Shown here: positions 56,111 to 64,000 of the stretch, in pieces
Layout of the letters: each line of letters begins with the position of its first letter
Numbering within the stretch: the stretch's first letter is position 1
Assembly: GCF_005518135.1 (NCBI RefSeq)
Contig: NZ_SULI01000001.1
Span: 248,001-312,000, forward strand
From: Shimia litoralis
GTDB taxonomy: Bacteria > Pseudomonadota > Alphaproteobacteria > Rhodobacterales > Rhodobacteraceae
DNA length: 64,000 bases
Direction: 5' to 3'
Notes under the pieces: model-generated
What the model was told of the DNA's origin: nothing
Seen by the model: only the letters and a program-made list of their open reading frames with translations
Databases searched by the model: none
Made by a program: the position numbers and the translations under genes

Positions 56111-58306
56111 GTGAACGAACCAGAGCACTTTGCAGAGGACGCCTTGGTGGCTGTGCTAACGGCACAACCGTTGGATCGTCTGCTTGATTATAAGGCCCCC
56201 GAAGGCGGGTGTTTCCGTGGGGCCTTTGTCGAGGTGCCTTTGGGGCCGCGCAAGGTAGTGGGGGTTGTTTGGGGCACTGGGCGTGGCGATTATGATCGCA
56301 CGAAAATTCGCCGTGTGAGTCGGGTTTTGGATGTCGCCCCGATGCGCGAAGAAATGCGCGCCTTTCTGAAAAAGGCGTCGGATTATACGTTAACCCCAAT
56401 GCATGCCATGTTGCGGTTGGCCACGCGGGTGCCCGGTTTGTCTGACCCGCCATCCATGCGCAAAATCTATCGGATGGGGGAAGGGCAACCGGATCGCGAT
56501 ACCGAGGCAAGGCGACGTGTGCTCGAGGTGTTGGCAGAATACGGCGGGCTTGCGTTCACCTTAAAAGAGCTGAGCGACATGGCGAATGTCACAGCTTCTG
56601 TGGTCAAGGGCTTGGTGAAACAGGGCGTTGTGCGCGAAGAAGATACCCCGCGCGATACGCCCTTTCGTAAGCTGGATCCCGAGTTTGGTGGCAAAGACCT
56701 GACGCCTGATCAAGCAGCTGGCGCGCAAGCGCTTGGGTCGGCAGTGCGCCAAGGCACCTATGGCACCACCTTGCTGCGCGGGGTGACGGGGTCTGGCAAG
56801 ACCGAAGTGTATCTTGAGGCCGTGGCGGAATGCCTGAGGATGGGGCGGCAAGCCCTTGTATTGCTTCCTGAAATTGCACTTACGGCAGAGTTTTTGACAC
56901 GTGTTGAGGCTCGGTTTGGATGCCAGCCCGCAGAGTGGCATTCTGGTGTCACCATGACCGAGCGTCGGCGCATCTGGAAGATGGTCGGACAAGGGGGCGC
57001 ACAGGTGGTCATTGGGGCGCGCTCTGCCTTGTTTCTTCCATATCAGAACCTTGGTCTCATCGTGGTCGATGAGGAACATGACACCTCTTACAAACAAGAA
57101 GATGGTGTCCTGTACAATGCCAGGGATATGGCCGTGTTGCGCGCAAGCCTGTGCGGTGCCCGCGTGGTGCTGGCCTCGGCCACGCCATCGTTGGAAAGTT
57201 GGGCGAACGCCGAAGCCGGAAAATATGATCGCCTTGAACTGACCTCGCGGTTTGGCGAGGCCGTTCTGCCGGATATGCGTGCGATCGACATGCGCTCCGA
57301 AGACCTGCCGTCCGGCCGATGGGTGTCTCCAAGCCTTGCCAAACAGGTGCAGGCGAGATTGGAGAAAGGCGAGCAATCTCTGCTGTTTATCAATCGACGT
57401 GGATATGCGCCAATCACCTTGTGTCGGGCCTGTGGGCATCAAATTGGCTGTGATCATTGCGATGCACGGATGGTAGAGCATCGGTTTCAAAACCGGCTGG
57501 TGTGCCACCAGTGTGGCGAAACAAAACCGATGCCTGATGCCTGCCCATCGTGTCACGTCGAAGGAAAACTTGCACCCGTAGGCCCCGGCGTGGAACGCTT
57601 GGCAGAAGAGGCTCAAAGCTTGTTTCCGGACGCGAGACTTGCGGTGCTGTCGTCAGATTTGTTCGGGTCTGCAAGAGCTTTGAAAGACAGCATCAATTCT
57701 ATTGCCCAAGGAGGAGCGGATGTCATCATCGGAACCCAGTTGGTGGCAAAAGGGCATAACTTTCCGTTGCTGACACTGGTTGGTGTGATCGATGCTGATT
57801 TGGGGCTGCAAGGATCCGATTTACGCGCCGCCGAACGCACCTTTCAACTCATGCGACAAGTCGCAGGGCGTTCTGGAAGATCAGAGCGTAAGGGATTGGC
57901 ATTGCTGCAAACATTTCAACCCGAACACCCTGTCATACGAGCCATCCTTGCAGGCGACGAAGACGGATTTTGGAACGCCGAGGCGAACGAGCGCCGTCAT
58001 GCCGGTGTGCCGCCGTACGGCCGTATGGCTGGCATTATCTTGTCAGGGTCTGATTTGCAGCAGGTCTTTGATTTGGGCAATGCGCTGGCACGACAGGATG
58101 CGTCCTTGCGGGCGATTGGTGCGCAAGTATTTGGGCCGGCGCCTGCGCCGATTGCGCGGGTGCGCGGGCGGCATCGTGTGCGATTGTTGGTGAAAGCCGA
58201 CAAAGGTGTCCCCTTGCAGGGTGCGCTCAAAACTTGGACTGGGCAGTTTCAGCTGCGCGGGGATTTGCGGTTGGCGGTCGACATTGACCCACAGAATTTT
58301 TTCTAG
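56111..58306 (+). CDS. priA: primosomal protein N' (PriA helicase)
   Basis: PriA restarts stalled replication forks away from the origin. From GTG 56111 the product has 731 residues. It has an N-terminal 3'-end-binding domain ([20 protein letters not shown]), Walker [14 protein letters not shown] ([12 protein letters not shown]), and a zinc-binding set of eight cysteines ([30 protein letters not shown]). GAGG six bases before GTG 56111 fits better than the open frame's ATG 56054, which would add an unusual 19 residues. It diverges from fsa and is followed by a hairpin. Confidence 0.96.
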   Translation: MNEPEHFAEDALVAVLTAQPLDRLLDYKAPEGGCFRGAFVEVPLGPRKVVGVVWGTGRGDYDRTKIRRVSRVLDVAPMREEMRAFLKKASDYTLTPMHAMLRLATRVPGLSDPPSMRKIYRMGEGQPDRDTEARRRVLEVLAEYGGLAFTLKELSDMANVTASVVKGLVKQGVVREEDTPRDTPFRKLDPEFGGKDLTPDQAAGAQALGSAVRQGTYGTTLLRGVTGSGKTEVYLEAVAECLRMGRQALVLLPEIALTAEFLTRVEARFGCQPAEWHSGVTMTERRRIWKMVGQGGAQVVIGARSALFLPYQNLGLIVVDEEHDTSYKQEDGVLYNARDMAVLRASLCGARVVLASATPSLESWANAEAGKYDRLELTSRFGEAVLPDMRAIDMRSEDLPSGRWVSPSLAKQVQARLEKGEQSLLFINRRGYAPITLCRACGHQIGCDHCDARMVEHRFQNRLVCHQCGETKPMPDACPSCHVEGKLAPVGPGVERLAEEAQSLFPDARLAVLSSDLFGSARALKDSINSIAQGGADVIIGTQLVAKGHNFPLLTLVGVIDADLGLQGSDLRAAERTFQLMRQVAGRSGRSERKGLALLQTFQPEHPVIRAILAGDEDGFWNAEANERRHAGVPPYGRMAGIILSGSDLQQVFDLGNALARQDASLRAIGAQVFGPAPAPIARVRGRHRVRLLVKADKGVPLQGALKTWTGQFQLRGDLRLAVDIDPQNFF

Positions 58307-58367
58307 ATTTTTGCGTAGCACACCAAAGCGAGAAGCAGCCCATAGATGTTTGTTCAGAAACAATAAA

Positions 58368-58386
58368 GGGGCGACTTAGCCGCCCC
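58368..58386. terminator. terminator between priA and yeeE
   Basis: GGGGCG/CGCCCC with a seven-base loop lies between the convergent priA and YeeE-like genes. On the minus strand it is followed by TTTATT, so it suits the YeeE-like transcript best. Confidence 0.6.
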
Positions 58387-58407
58387 AGATAAAGGTTTGT
58401 GTCAAGA

Positions 58408-59472
58408 TCAGGAGGTCGCAACCGCCCCACCGCGTTGATCGACAAGAATGTCTGTGGCCATGGCTCCGACCCACATTGCGAACAGGGCGGCCCATGCTGT
58501 TCCTGCAAAGATCGATCCGCCTGTGACACCGGCACCGATGGCGCATCCGCCTGCCAGCATTGCGCCAAACCCCATCAGGACCGCGCCCGTCATGGAACGC
58601 CTCATATTGCTTTCACCGTCAAAGCCTTGGAATTTGAATTCGCCCGCGATTAAAGAAGCTACCAACGAGCCGATCACCACGCCGGGGACAAGGCCTACAT
58701 CGAACTCTAGAATGGCATTTCGGTCCAAGAAGTACATGAGCGTGTGCGCGGAAGGCCCTGAAAATGTGGCGCTTTCTATCTGTACGGGTTCAAATGCGAT
58801 CTGGGCCAGACTGAACGTGAGGACCCACCCGACCGCCACGGCAAATCCGACGCCCGAGGCGAATATCAACCGGCTTGCGCCAATACGGTTCTTGCGGGCA
58901 ATCAACAATGCCAGACCCGCCATCAAGGCACCGAACACCAGCCCAGACAGTTCCGGCATGCCAAAGGCTGCTATCAAATCCACGTTGCGCCCGCCGGGTG
59001 TGATCCAGAGCGCGGCGAGATAATCGCGCACGGGTGAAAGAATGCCAGACAGGCTCATCTGAGCGACGACCGCGAAAATGAGGCCCGACACCACGGATCG
59101 CAGATTTCCGTTCGCGGCCAAAACCAAGAGCCGACCCGAGCATCCGCGCGCAAGCACCATGCCGACGCCGAAGATCAGCCCGCCGATGATAGCCCCTGAC
59201 CAGCTTCCTGGTACGGCCATCATACGTGCCTCGGCTGTGTCCATCAGGCCCAATGCCTGAGATCCCTGTACCCAGACGATGGCTGTGGAGATCGTCAGCA
59301 GCCACACCGCCACTTTGTCACCCATTTCACCGCGCGCGAACTCTACGGTTGCGGCGCGCAAACAAAACTTTGAACGCTGTGCAGACACGCCAAATATCAA
59401 GCCGGTAATAAGCCCCAATACTGCGGCGGTGGGGGCTTCGCCAATGCCTTCGACCAGTGTTAGGATATCCAT
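58408..59472 (-). CDS. YeeE/YedE-family thiosulfate/sulfur importer (TsuA-like)
   Basis: This 354-residue inner-membrane protein has about nine to ten hydrophobic helices. It has conserved cysteines Cys37 (SKFCLRA), Cys111 (ARGCSGR) and Cys310 (GGCAIGAG). Such cysteines relay thiosulfate through the TsuA/YeeE channel. A TusA-like partner is not adjacent. AGAGG precedes ATG 59472. It diverges from the MFS gene at 59612, with an FNR-type box between them that is better placed for this gene. Confidence 0.9.
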   Translation of the reverse strand: MDILTLVEGIGEAPTAAVLGLITGLIFGVSAQRSKFCLRAATVEFARGEMGDKVAVWLLTISTAIVWVQGSQALGLMDTAEARMMAVPGSWSGAIIGGLIFGVGMVLARGCSGRLLVLAANGNLRSVVSGLIFAVVAQMSLSGILSPVRDYLAALWITPGGRNVDLIAAFGMPELSGLVFGALMAGLALLIARKNRIGASRLIFASGVGFAVAVGWVLTFSLAQIAFEPVQIESATFSGPSAHTLMYFLDRNAILEFDVGLVPGVVIGSLVASLIAGEFKFQGFDGESNMRRSMTGAVLMGFGAMLAGGCAIGAGVTGGSIFAGTAWAALFAMWVGAMATDILVDQRGGAVATS

Positions 59473-59532
59473 ATATCGACCTCTTTACGTATCTGAATGC
59501 GTGGATATATGCGCAAAGTTGCATCGGTTTCC

Positions 59533-59546
59533 TTGATTCAGATCAG
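59533..59546. promoter_or_regulatory. FNR-type box between yeeE-like and MFS genes
   Basis: TTGATTCAGATCAG matches nine of ten fixed consensus positions, the last base differing. Centred at 59539.5, it puts TATATC/ATATAT (59504-59510 read on the minus strand) near -10 for the YeeE-like gene. The rightward MFS gene has no comparable -10 at that spacing. Confidence 0.5.
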
Positions 59547-59611
59547 GGAACATCCTGAATCGTCTCGCAAGAGCGCGGGAAACCGCGTAGATGCAACGCA
59601 GGTTAAATAAA

Positions 59612-60832
59612 ATGACCCTTGAGGCCTCTGCGGACCTCCCGATGTGGCGCCGCCCTGTGGCGTTGCTGTTTGCGACAGCCATGGCAATGCCGATTGCGTT
59701 CTATGCATGGTACGCGTTGCTTAATAATTTTGTGATCGAGGCGGCCGGCTTTGATGGGCGTGACATCGGATTGCTGCATACCGTGCGGGAAATCCCGGGG
59801 TTTTTGGCCATCGGGGTGATCGCGGTGATCATTTTTGTGCGCGAACAGGTGCTTGGGCTGATTTCGCTGGTGCTTTTGGGGGTTGCGACCGCGTTTACGG
59901 CATGGTTCCCGTCGCTTAACGGTCTCTTGATGCTGACATTCCTAAGTTCGATCGGCTTTCATTATTACGAGACGGTCAACCAGTCGCTCCAACTTCAGTG
60001 GCTGCCCAAGGACAAAGCCCCGCAAGTTATGGGATGGCTCATGGGGGTCGGGTCGGCCATAACGCTGGTTGTTTTTGTATTGATTGTTCTGATGTGGGAC
60101 ACATTGAACCTCAGCTATAACGTTGTGTTTATGACTGCGGGGCTGGTGACGGCTGGCATGGCGTTGTTGTGCCTTGTGCTGTACCCCCAGTTTGAATCCC
60201 CAACACCCCAGATCAAAAAGATGGTGCTGCGCAAGCGGTATTGGCTGTATTATGCGCTTCAGTTCATGTCAGGCGCCCGTCGGCAAATATTTATGGTTTT
60301 TGCAGGCTTTATGATGGTCGAAAAATTTGGGTTTGAGGTGCATGAACTGACCAGTTTGTATCTGATAAATTTGGTGATCAACATGATCATCGCACCGTTT
60401 CTGGGCAAAGCCGTAAGCCATTTTGGCGAACGGCGGACTTTGATTTGGGAATATGTCGGGCTTGTGGTTGTGTTTTTGGCTTATAACGGGGTGTATTGGT
60501 TCGGCTGGGGCGTTGTGATTGCGTCAGTGTTATATGTGGTGGATCACATTCTGTTTGGCCTGGCTCTGGCATTGAAAACATATTTCCAGAAAATTGCAGA
60601 CCCGCAGGATATTGCCCCAACAGCGGCTGTGGCTTTTACCATCAATCACATCGCGGCGGTGTTTCTTCCGGTGGGGCTGGGGCTGCTTTGGATAATATCT
60701 CCCGCGGCGGTGTTCGGGCTGGCGGCTCTTATGGCCTGTATTTCGCTGGGGTTGGCCACTTTGGTGCCACGCCATCCGGAAAAGGGCAACGAAACCCGCC
60801 TGAGCCGATACGCGGCCAAGACGACAGGATAA
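59612..60832 (+). CDS. MFS transporter
   Basis: This 406-residue carrier has about 12 helices. No substrate-specific motif is recognised. The lack of the usual GxLxDRxGRR loop suggests a distant family. The start is taken at ATG 59612 (MTLEASADLPMWRRP); ATG 59591 would add seven residues and has a weaker ribosome site. It lies between the YeeE-like gene (divergent) and the MATE gene, which begins six bases after its stop. Confidence 0.8.
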   Translation: MTLEASADLPMWRRPVALLFATAMAMPIAFYAWYALLNNFVIEAAGFDGRDIGLLHTVREIPGFLAIGVIAVIIFVREQVLGLISLVLLGVATAFTAWFPSLNGLLMLTFLSSIGFHYYETVNQSLQLQWLPKDKAPQVMGWLMGVGSAITLVVFVLIVLMWDTLNLSYNVVFMTAGLVTAGMALLCLVLYPQFESPTPQIKKMVLRKRYWLYYALQFMSGARRQIFMVFAGFMMVEKFGFEVHELTSLYLINLVINMIIAPFLGKAVSHFGERRTLIWEYVGLVVVFLAYNGVYWFGWGVVIASVLYVVDHILFGLALALKTYFQKIADPQDIAPTAAVAFTINHIAAVFLPVGLGLLWIISPAAVFGLAALMACISLGLATLVPRHPEKGNETRLSRYAAKTTG

Positions 60833-60838
60833 TTTCAA

Positions 60839-62170
60839 ATGAAAAAGCAAGGTCGCTTCCTGACTGGGTCCACCATGGGGCATGTGGTGCGCATGACGCT
60901 GACAGGGGCTGTGGGTATCACGTTTATCTTTCTGGTCGATCTGGCGAATTTGTTTTGGGTTTCCAAGGTGGGCGATCCCAAACTTGTGGCGGCGATGGGG
61001 TATGCCTTTGCGATCCAGTTCTTTTCGATCAGCACCGGCATCGGGTTGATGATTGCATCAACTGCCCTTGTGTCCCGCCAAATTGGGATGGGAGATCACG
61101 AGCGCGCCCGCCACGAGGCCACGAGCGCGATGATTATCACCGTGCTGTGTCAGACCGTCGTCGCGGTCGTGGTGATCGTGTTCAGGTATCCTTTGCTCGA
61201 CATGGTCGGAGCCACAGCAGAGACGCTGGAACATGCAGCGCGCTATCTGTTGTTGACGATCCCGTCGCTTACCGTGATGGCCGTCGGTTTGGTCGGGTCG
61301 GCGATTTTGCGCGCTGAGGGGGACGGGATGCGATCCATGTTTGTGACGCTGAGCGCTGGCGTCGTGGCGATGGTGATTGACCCTGTGCTGATCCTTTGGC
61401 TTGGTATGGGGCTTGATGGGGCGTCACTGGTCATCAATATTTCGCGTTTGGTTCTGGCGATTGTGGCGCTGCGGTTTGCCATTGGAACCCATGATATGTT
61501 GGCGCGCCCTGCGCTCTGGGCGATCCGACGCAGTGCCAAGCCGTTTTTCGCCATCGCGATACCCGCCATTCTGACGCAGATTTCGACGCCGTTTGGCAAC
61601 TACCTGTTGACCGGTGCCATTGCCAACTTTGGGGACTCTGCGGTCGCGGCTTGGGCGGTTGTGAACCGGCTTACGGTGGTGGCCTTTGGGGGGATATTTG
61701 CATTGTCCGGTGCGGTTGGCGGGATTTTCGGCCAAAACTTTGGCGCGGGTAATATTGAGCGTCTGCGCTGTACGTATCGCGACGCGCTGATTTTTTGTGC
61801 GGGGTACACGGTGCTGGCATGGGCGGTGTTGATGCTTACGGCCCCACATGTGGTGCGCGGGTTTGGTCTCTCGGGGCAGGGCGCGGATGTGTACAATGCT
61901 TTTGCCTTCGTAGGGGCCGGGGCGTTTATCCTTGTTGGGGCGTTGTTTGTGTCCAATGCCGCCTTTAACAATCTTGGCAAGCCCACGCGATCCACCGCCG
62001 CCAACTGGCTTCGGGATGGGGTTCTGACATTGCCTGCCGCGCTTTTGGGGGCGGCGTGGTTTGGTGCTCCTGGGGTCGTGTATGCGCAATCTGTTGTGGG
62101 GGCATTGGTTGGCGTGTTGGCTGCGATTTGGTGTTGGCGCTTTATTGTGGGGATGGGCGTCGCACGCTGA
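60839..62170 (+). CDS. MATE-family efflux transporter
   Basis: This 443-residue inner-membrane transporter of the MATE family exports organic cations or metabolites using a Na+ or H+ gradient. Twelve helices in two six-helix bundles are evident, with the MATE repeat GIGLMIASTALVSRQIGMGDHERAR near helix 2-3 and FGGIFALSGAVGGIFGQNFGAG at the matching place in the second half. It is six bases after the MFS gene, so the two transporters are probably co-expressed. Confidence 0.92.
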   Translation: MKKQGRFLTGSTMGHVVRMTLTGAVGITFIFLVDLANLFWVSKVGDPKLVAAMGYAFAIQFFSISTGIGLMIASTALVSRQIGMGDHERARHEATSAMIITVLCQTVVAVVVIVFRYPLLDMVGATAETLEHAARYLLLTIPSLTVMAVGLVGSAILRAEGDGMRSMFVTLSAGVVAMVIDPVLILWLGMGLDGASLVINISRLVLAIVALRFAIGTHDMLARPALWAIRRSAKPFFAIAIPAILTQISTPFGNYLLTGAIANFGDSAVAAWAVVNRLTVVAFGGIFALSGAVGGIFGQNFGAGNIERLRCTYRDALIFCAGYTVLAWAVLMLTAPHVVRGFGLSGQGADVYNAFAFVGAGAFILVGALFVSNAAFNNLGKPTRSTAANWLRDGVLTLPAALLGAAWFGAPGVVYAQSVVGALVGVLAAIWCWRFIVGMGVAR

Positions 62171-62232
62171 GGCGGCTTGACGTCGTGGCGTTTGCGCCCT
62201 AGGCCGCTGGCAACCCCTTAGGAGCTTTTGCC

Positions 62233-63102
62233 ATGCCCACCTTTACAGCGCTGACCACCCTGACCGGAAAAGAAAACGCCGACAAGCTTGGCGATGCCAT
62301 GGAGCGCCTTGTTCCTGAACCCACTGGTGTGGGGGTTTTCGAAATCGAAGACGGGTCTGGTTTGTGGGAAATTGGCGGGTATTTCACCGAAGCCCCCGAT
62401 GAGGCAGGTCTTGCGCTTTTGGCCGCCATGCACGAGGCCAAGCCGTTTGCGGTTTCCGAATTGCCTGAAACCGACTGGGTCGCCAAGGTAAAGCGCGAAT
62501 TGGCGCCTGTCGAAGCGGGCCGGTTCTTTGTCTATGGCAGCCACGATGCGGACAAAATTCCTGTCGGGAGCGAGCCGCTCTTGATTGAAGCCGCAATGGC
62601 GTTCGGAACTGGGCACCACGGCACGACGCTTGGATGTCTCAAGGCGCTTGATCGTTTGGCGCATCAAGGGTTTGTGGGGCAGAACGTTGCGGATATCGGA
62701 TGTGGGACCGCTGTGCTGGCGATGGGGGCCGCGCGGATCTGGCCAAATGTCGTATTAGCAAGTGATATCGATCAGGTGGCCGTAGATGTAGCCGTGGCCA
62801 ACGTCAAGGCGAATGATCTTGTGGGGCGTGTGGACTGCCTTGAGGCGGCAGGATTTGGTCATCCGGTGCTGTCAGCCAAAGCACCGTATGATTTGGTGTT
62901 TGCCAATATTCTCAAGGCACCTTTGGTGGATTTGGCACCGGATATGGGGGCGAACATTAGCGGTGCAGGACATGCCATTTTGTCGGGCATTTTGAACGAG
63001 CAAGCCGATGACGTGGTCCGGGCCTATGACGCCGCAGGCTTTGACGTGCATACCCGCGAAGAGATCGGTGAGTGGACAACGTTGACGTTGACAAAACGTT
63101 AA
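62233..63102 (+). CDS. prmA: ribosomal protein L11 methyltransferase
   Basis: PrmA trimethylates ribosomal protein L11. The 289-residue protein has an N-terminal substrate-binding domain, the AFGTGHHGTT segment (about 133-143), the SAM-binding motif VADIGCGTAVLAMGA (about 154-168), and FANILKAPL in the NPPY-like position. AGGAGC precedes the ATG. It is an intact core gene, downstream of the MATE transporter by 62 bases. Confidence 0.95.
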   Translation: MPTFTALTTLTGKENADKLGDAMERLVPEPTGVGVFEIEDGSGLWEIGGYFTEAPDEAGLALLAAMHEAKPFAVSELPETDWVAKVKRELAPVEAGRFFVYGSHDADKIPVGSEPLLIEAAMAFGTGHHGTTLGCLKALDRLAHQGFVGQNVADIGCGTAVLAMGAARIWPNVVLASDIDQVAVDVAVANVKANDLVGRVDCLEAAGFGHPVLSAKAPYDLVFANILKAPLVDLAPDMGANISGAGHAILSGILNEQADDVVRAYDAAGFDVHTREEIGEWTTLTLTKR

Positions 63103-63209
63103 CAGATTGGGGCAAGTTTGCCTTAATTGGACAGGCTTGCCACAATTTTGCCACAATTAAATGCCATTGTTGTCATGTTTGGTGGGGGCCAAACGTGATG
63201 AAGGTTGCT

Positions 63210-63563
63210 ATGACCGATTCTTATATTGAGTTTCAACAGCGCGTGGCCCGCATTCATGATGCGCAGGCCCCCAAGAGATTTTTTTTCAAATCCAAGAATT
63301 CCTGCACAGTAAATGATCAAGGCCATTTTGTTCTGCGTGGTGCTAAGCGCAGACGCGGTGTGCCATGGACAGGGTTGTTTCTGGTTGCCGTGGCATTCTT
63401 TGGCGTCAAAGGGGCTGTGATGGCCCAGCTTGGAAATGATTTCTATCAAAAACAAGTTGCCCGCCTGATGCCTGCCAGTGCGCTGGAGCGTGCGGGGGCA
63501 TGGACCATGCAGGCAGACCCGATCTCGCGCTGGGTGGCGCTGCGTATCAAATCACTAAGCTGA
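63210..63563 (+). CDS. small membrane-anchored protein of unknown function
   Basis: This 117-residue protein has a charged N-terminal half (MTDSYIEFQQRVARIHDAQAPKRFFFKSK), a hydrophobic helix (VPWTGLFLVAVAFFGVKGAVM, about 55-75) and a C-terminal soluble tail with AGAWTMQADPISRW. I recognise no family. Two starts are possible: ATG 63198, or ATG 63210, which has GAAGG five bases upstream and is chosen. A terminator follows 16 bases after the stop. Confidence 0.7.
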   Translation: MTDSYIEFQQRVARIHDAQAPKRFFFKSKNSCTVNDQGHFVLRGAKRRRGVPWTGLFLVAVAFFGVKGAVMAQLGNDFYQKQVARLMPASALERAGAWTMQADPISRWVALRIKSLS

Positions 63564-63579
63564 CCCTCCAACTCAGCAA

Positions 63580-63621
63580 AAAAATGCGGCTTTGCTCTCC
63601 CTCGGGCAGGGCCGTATTTTT
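63580..63621. terminator. terminator after small membrane protein gene
   Basis: AAAAATGCGGC pairs with GCCGTATTTTT (11 pairs, one G-U) around a 20-base loop. A and T runs on both sides make it bidirectional. Confidence 0.8.
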
Positions 63622-63662
63622 GTGCAAGGGGCGTGTGCGCGCCTAGAAATCTGGGCACAAAA

Positions 63663-63696
63663 AAACCGCAGCCTAGGGGAGGGAAGGCCGCGGTTT
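63663..63696 (-). terminator. terminator downstream of DUF1127 gene
   Basis: AAACCGC/GCGGTTT with inner GCC/GGC-type pairing. On the minus strand it ends in a T run (bases 63658-63665), 55 bases after the DUF1127 stop. Confidence 0.75.
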
Positions 63697-63750
63697 CTCT
63701 GATCGACACGAAGTCCAAAAAAACGGGGAGGAGAGTTTTTTGGATGTGTC

Positions 63751-63951
63751 TTAGTGAATTTGGCTAATGCTGCTGCGCGACAGGCCGATATCGTCCAGTT
63801 CGCGGTCGCTAAGCGCGGACAATGCGGCGCGTGTTGCGCGGGCATCGTTCCATGCGACGAAAGACGCAATCATTGATGAAAAGAACTGGCCAATACGGTG
63901 CGTAATGCCAACAGTTTCAAACTGCGCGTGGTGTGTGTCAAATGCGGCCAT
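63751..63951 (-). CDS. DUF1127 small protein
   Basis: This 66-residue protein has the DUF1127 C-terminal signature LSALSDRELDDIGLSRSSI, an arginine-bearing amphipathic helix pair, found in one or more copies in most alphaproteobacteria. DUF1127 proteins have been tied to phosphate and RNA regulation in related bacteria, but no function can be assigned here. GAGGAC before the ATG supports the start. It is the last gene in the window. Confidence 0.92.
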   Translation of the reverse strand: MAAFDTHHAQFETVGITHRIGQFFSSMIASFVAWNDARATRAALSALSDRELDDIGLSRSSISQIH

Positions 63952-64000
63952 ATCAGAAGTCCTCTTGTTTGTTTGTGAGTGGTGGTATGTATCTTGCTTG

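Overview
The window reads as a chromosomal segment of a marine-type alphaproteobacterium, most likely Rhodobacteraceae (Roseobacter group). This is inferred from gene content and order: a riboswitch-led gcvTHP operon, preT-preA, a monomeric isocitrate dehydrogenase, a napFDAGHBC cluster, a fused IorA-IorB protein divergent from an Lrp regulator, xerC-DUF484, and a small DUF1127 protein. Base composition is moderately GC-rich by eye. It is mostly densely packed core genome. No CRISPR array, insertion sequence, prophage or replication origin was seen.

Layout. 1-0.6 kb: the 5' end of a gamma-glutamylcyclotransferase-like gene diverges from an NsrR-like Rrf2 regulator, with an FNR-type box between them. 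0.69-5.4 kb: tandem glycine riboswitch and gcvT-gcvH-gcvP. 5.5-9.7 kb: ABC exporter pair (FtsX-type permease and ATPase), a divergent SGNH esterase and a cold-shock protein. 10-12.8 kb: dihydropyrimidine dehydrogenase preT-preA, ending in a cluster of hairpins. 12.8-20 kb, minus strand: icd, pssA-psd, metG and an MFS transporter. 20-22.9 kb: ureohydrolase, aldo/keto reductase and a small membrane protein. 22.9-25.8 kb: a three-gene TadE/TadG-like operon. 26.1-28.5 kb: a glutamate dehydrogenase gene broken by one in-frame TAA, a GFA-like protein and a small secreted protein. 28.6-32.7 kb: dnaG-rpoD. 32.7-34.7 kb: an accessory-looking patch (PIN-like protein, small secreted protein, sulfotransferase). 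34.8-39 kb: FMN-dependent lactate dehydrogenase with a palindromic operator, a membrane protein-trpA pair, ychF and tRNA-Ser(GCT). 39.1-41.8 kb: a gene-poor stretch, a 58-residue protein, a sodium:solute symporter and DUF2478. 42-49.5 kb: periplasmic nitrate reductase with an FNR-class promoter and a Crp/Fnr regulator. 49.5-58.3 kb: lrp/iorAB, xerC-DUF484, fsa and priA. 58.4-64 kb: a YeeE/TsuA sulfur importer, MFS and MATE transporters, prmA, a small membrane protein and DUF1127.

How it fits together. Three FNR-type boxes (upstream of the NsrR-like gene, nap, and the YeeE/MFS divergent pair) suggest a shared low-oxygen or nitrogen-oxide response, with the Crp/Fnr protein next to nap and the Rrf2 protein as candidate partners. 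Much of the rest is amino-acid, nucleobase and lipid metabolism: glycine cleavage, pyrimidine reduction, Glu/aromatic 2-oxoacid catabolism, and phosphatidylethanolamine synthesis.

I found no convincing wholly new multi-gene system. The items most worth following are the single nonsense codon in an otherwise clean glutamate dehydrogenase, the AT-richer PIN-like gene whose last codons lie inside the rpoD terminator, the Tad-like trio with a calcium-loop motif in its von Willebrand protein, and the three FNR-type promoters.
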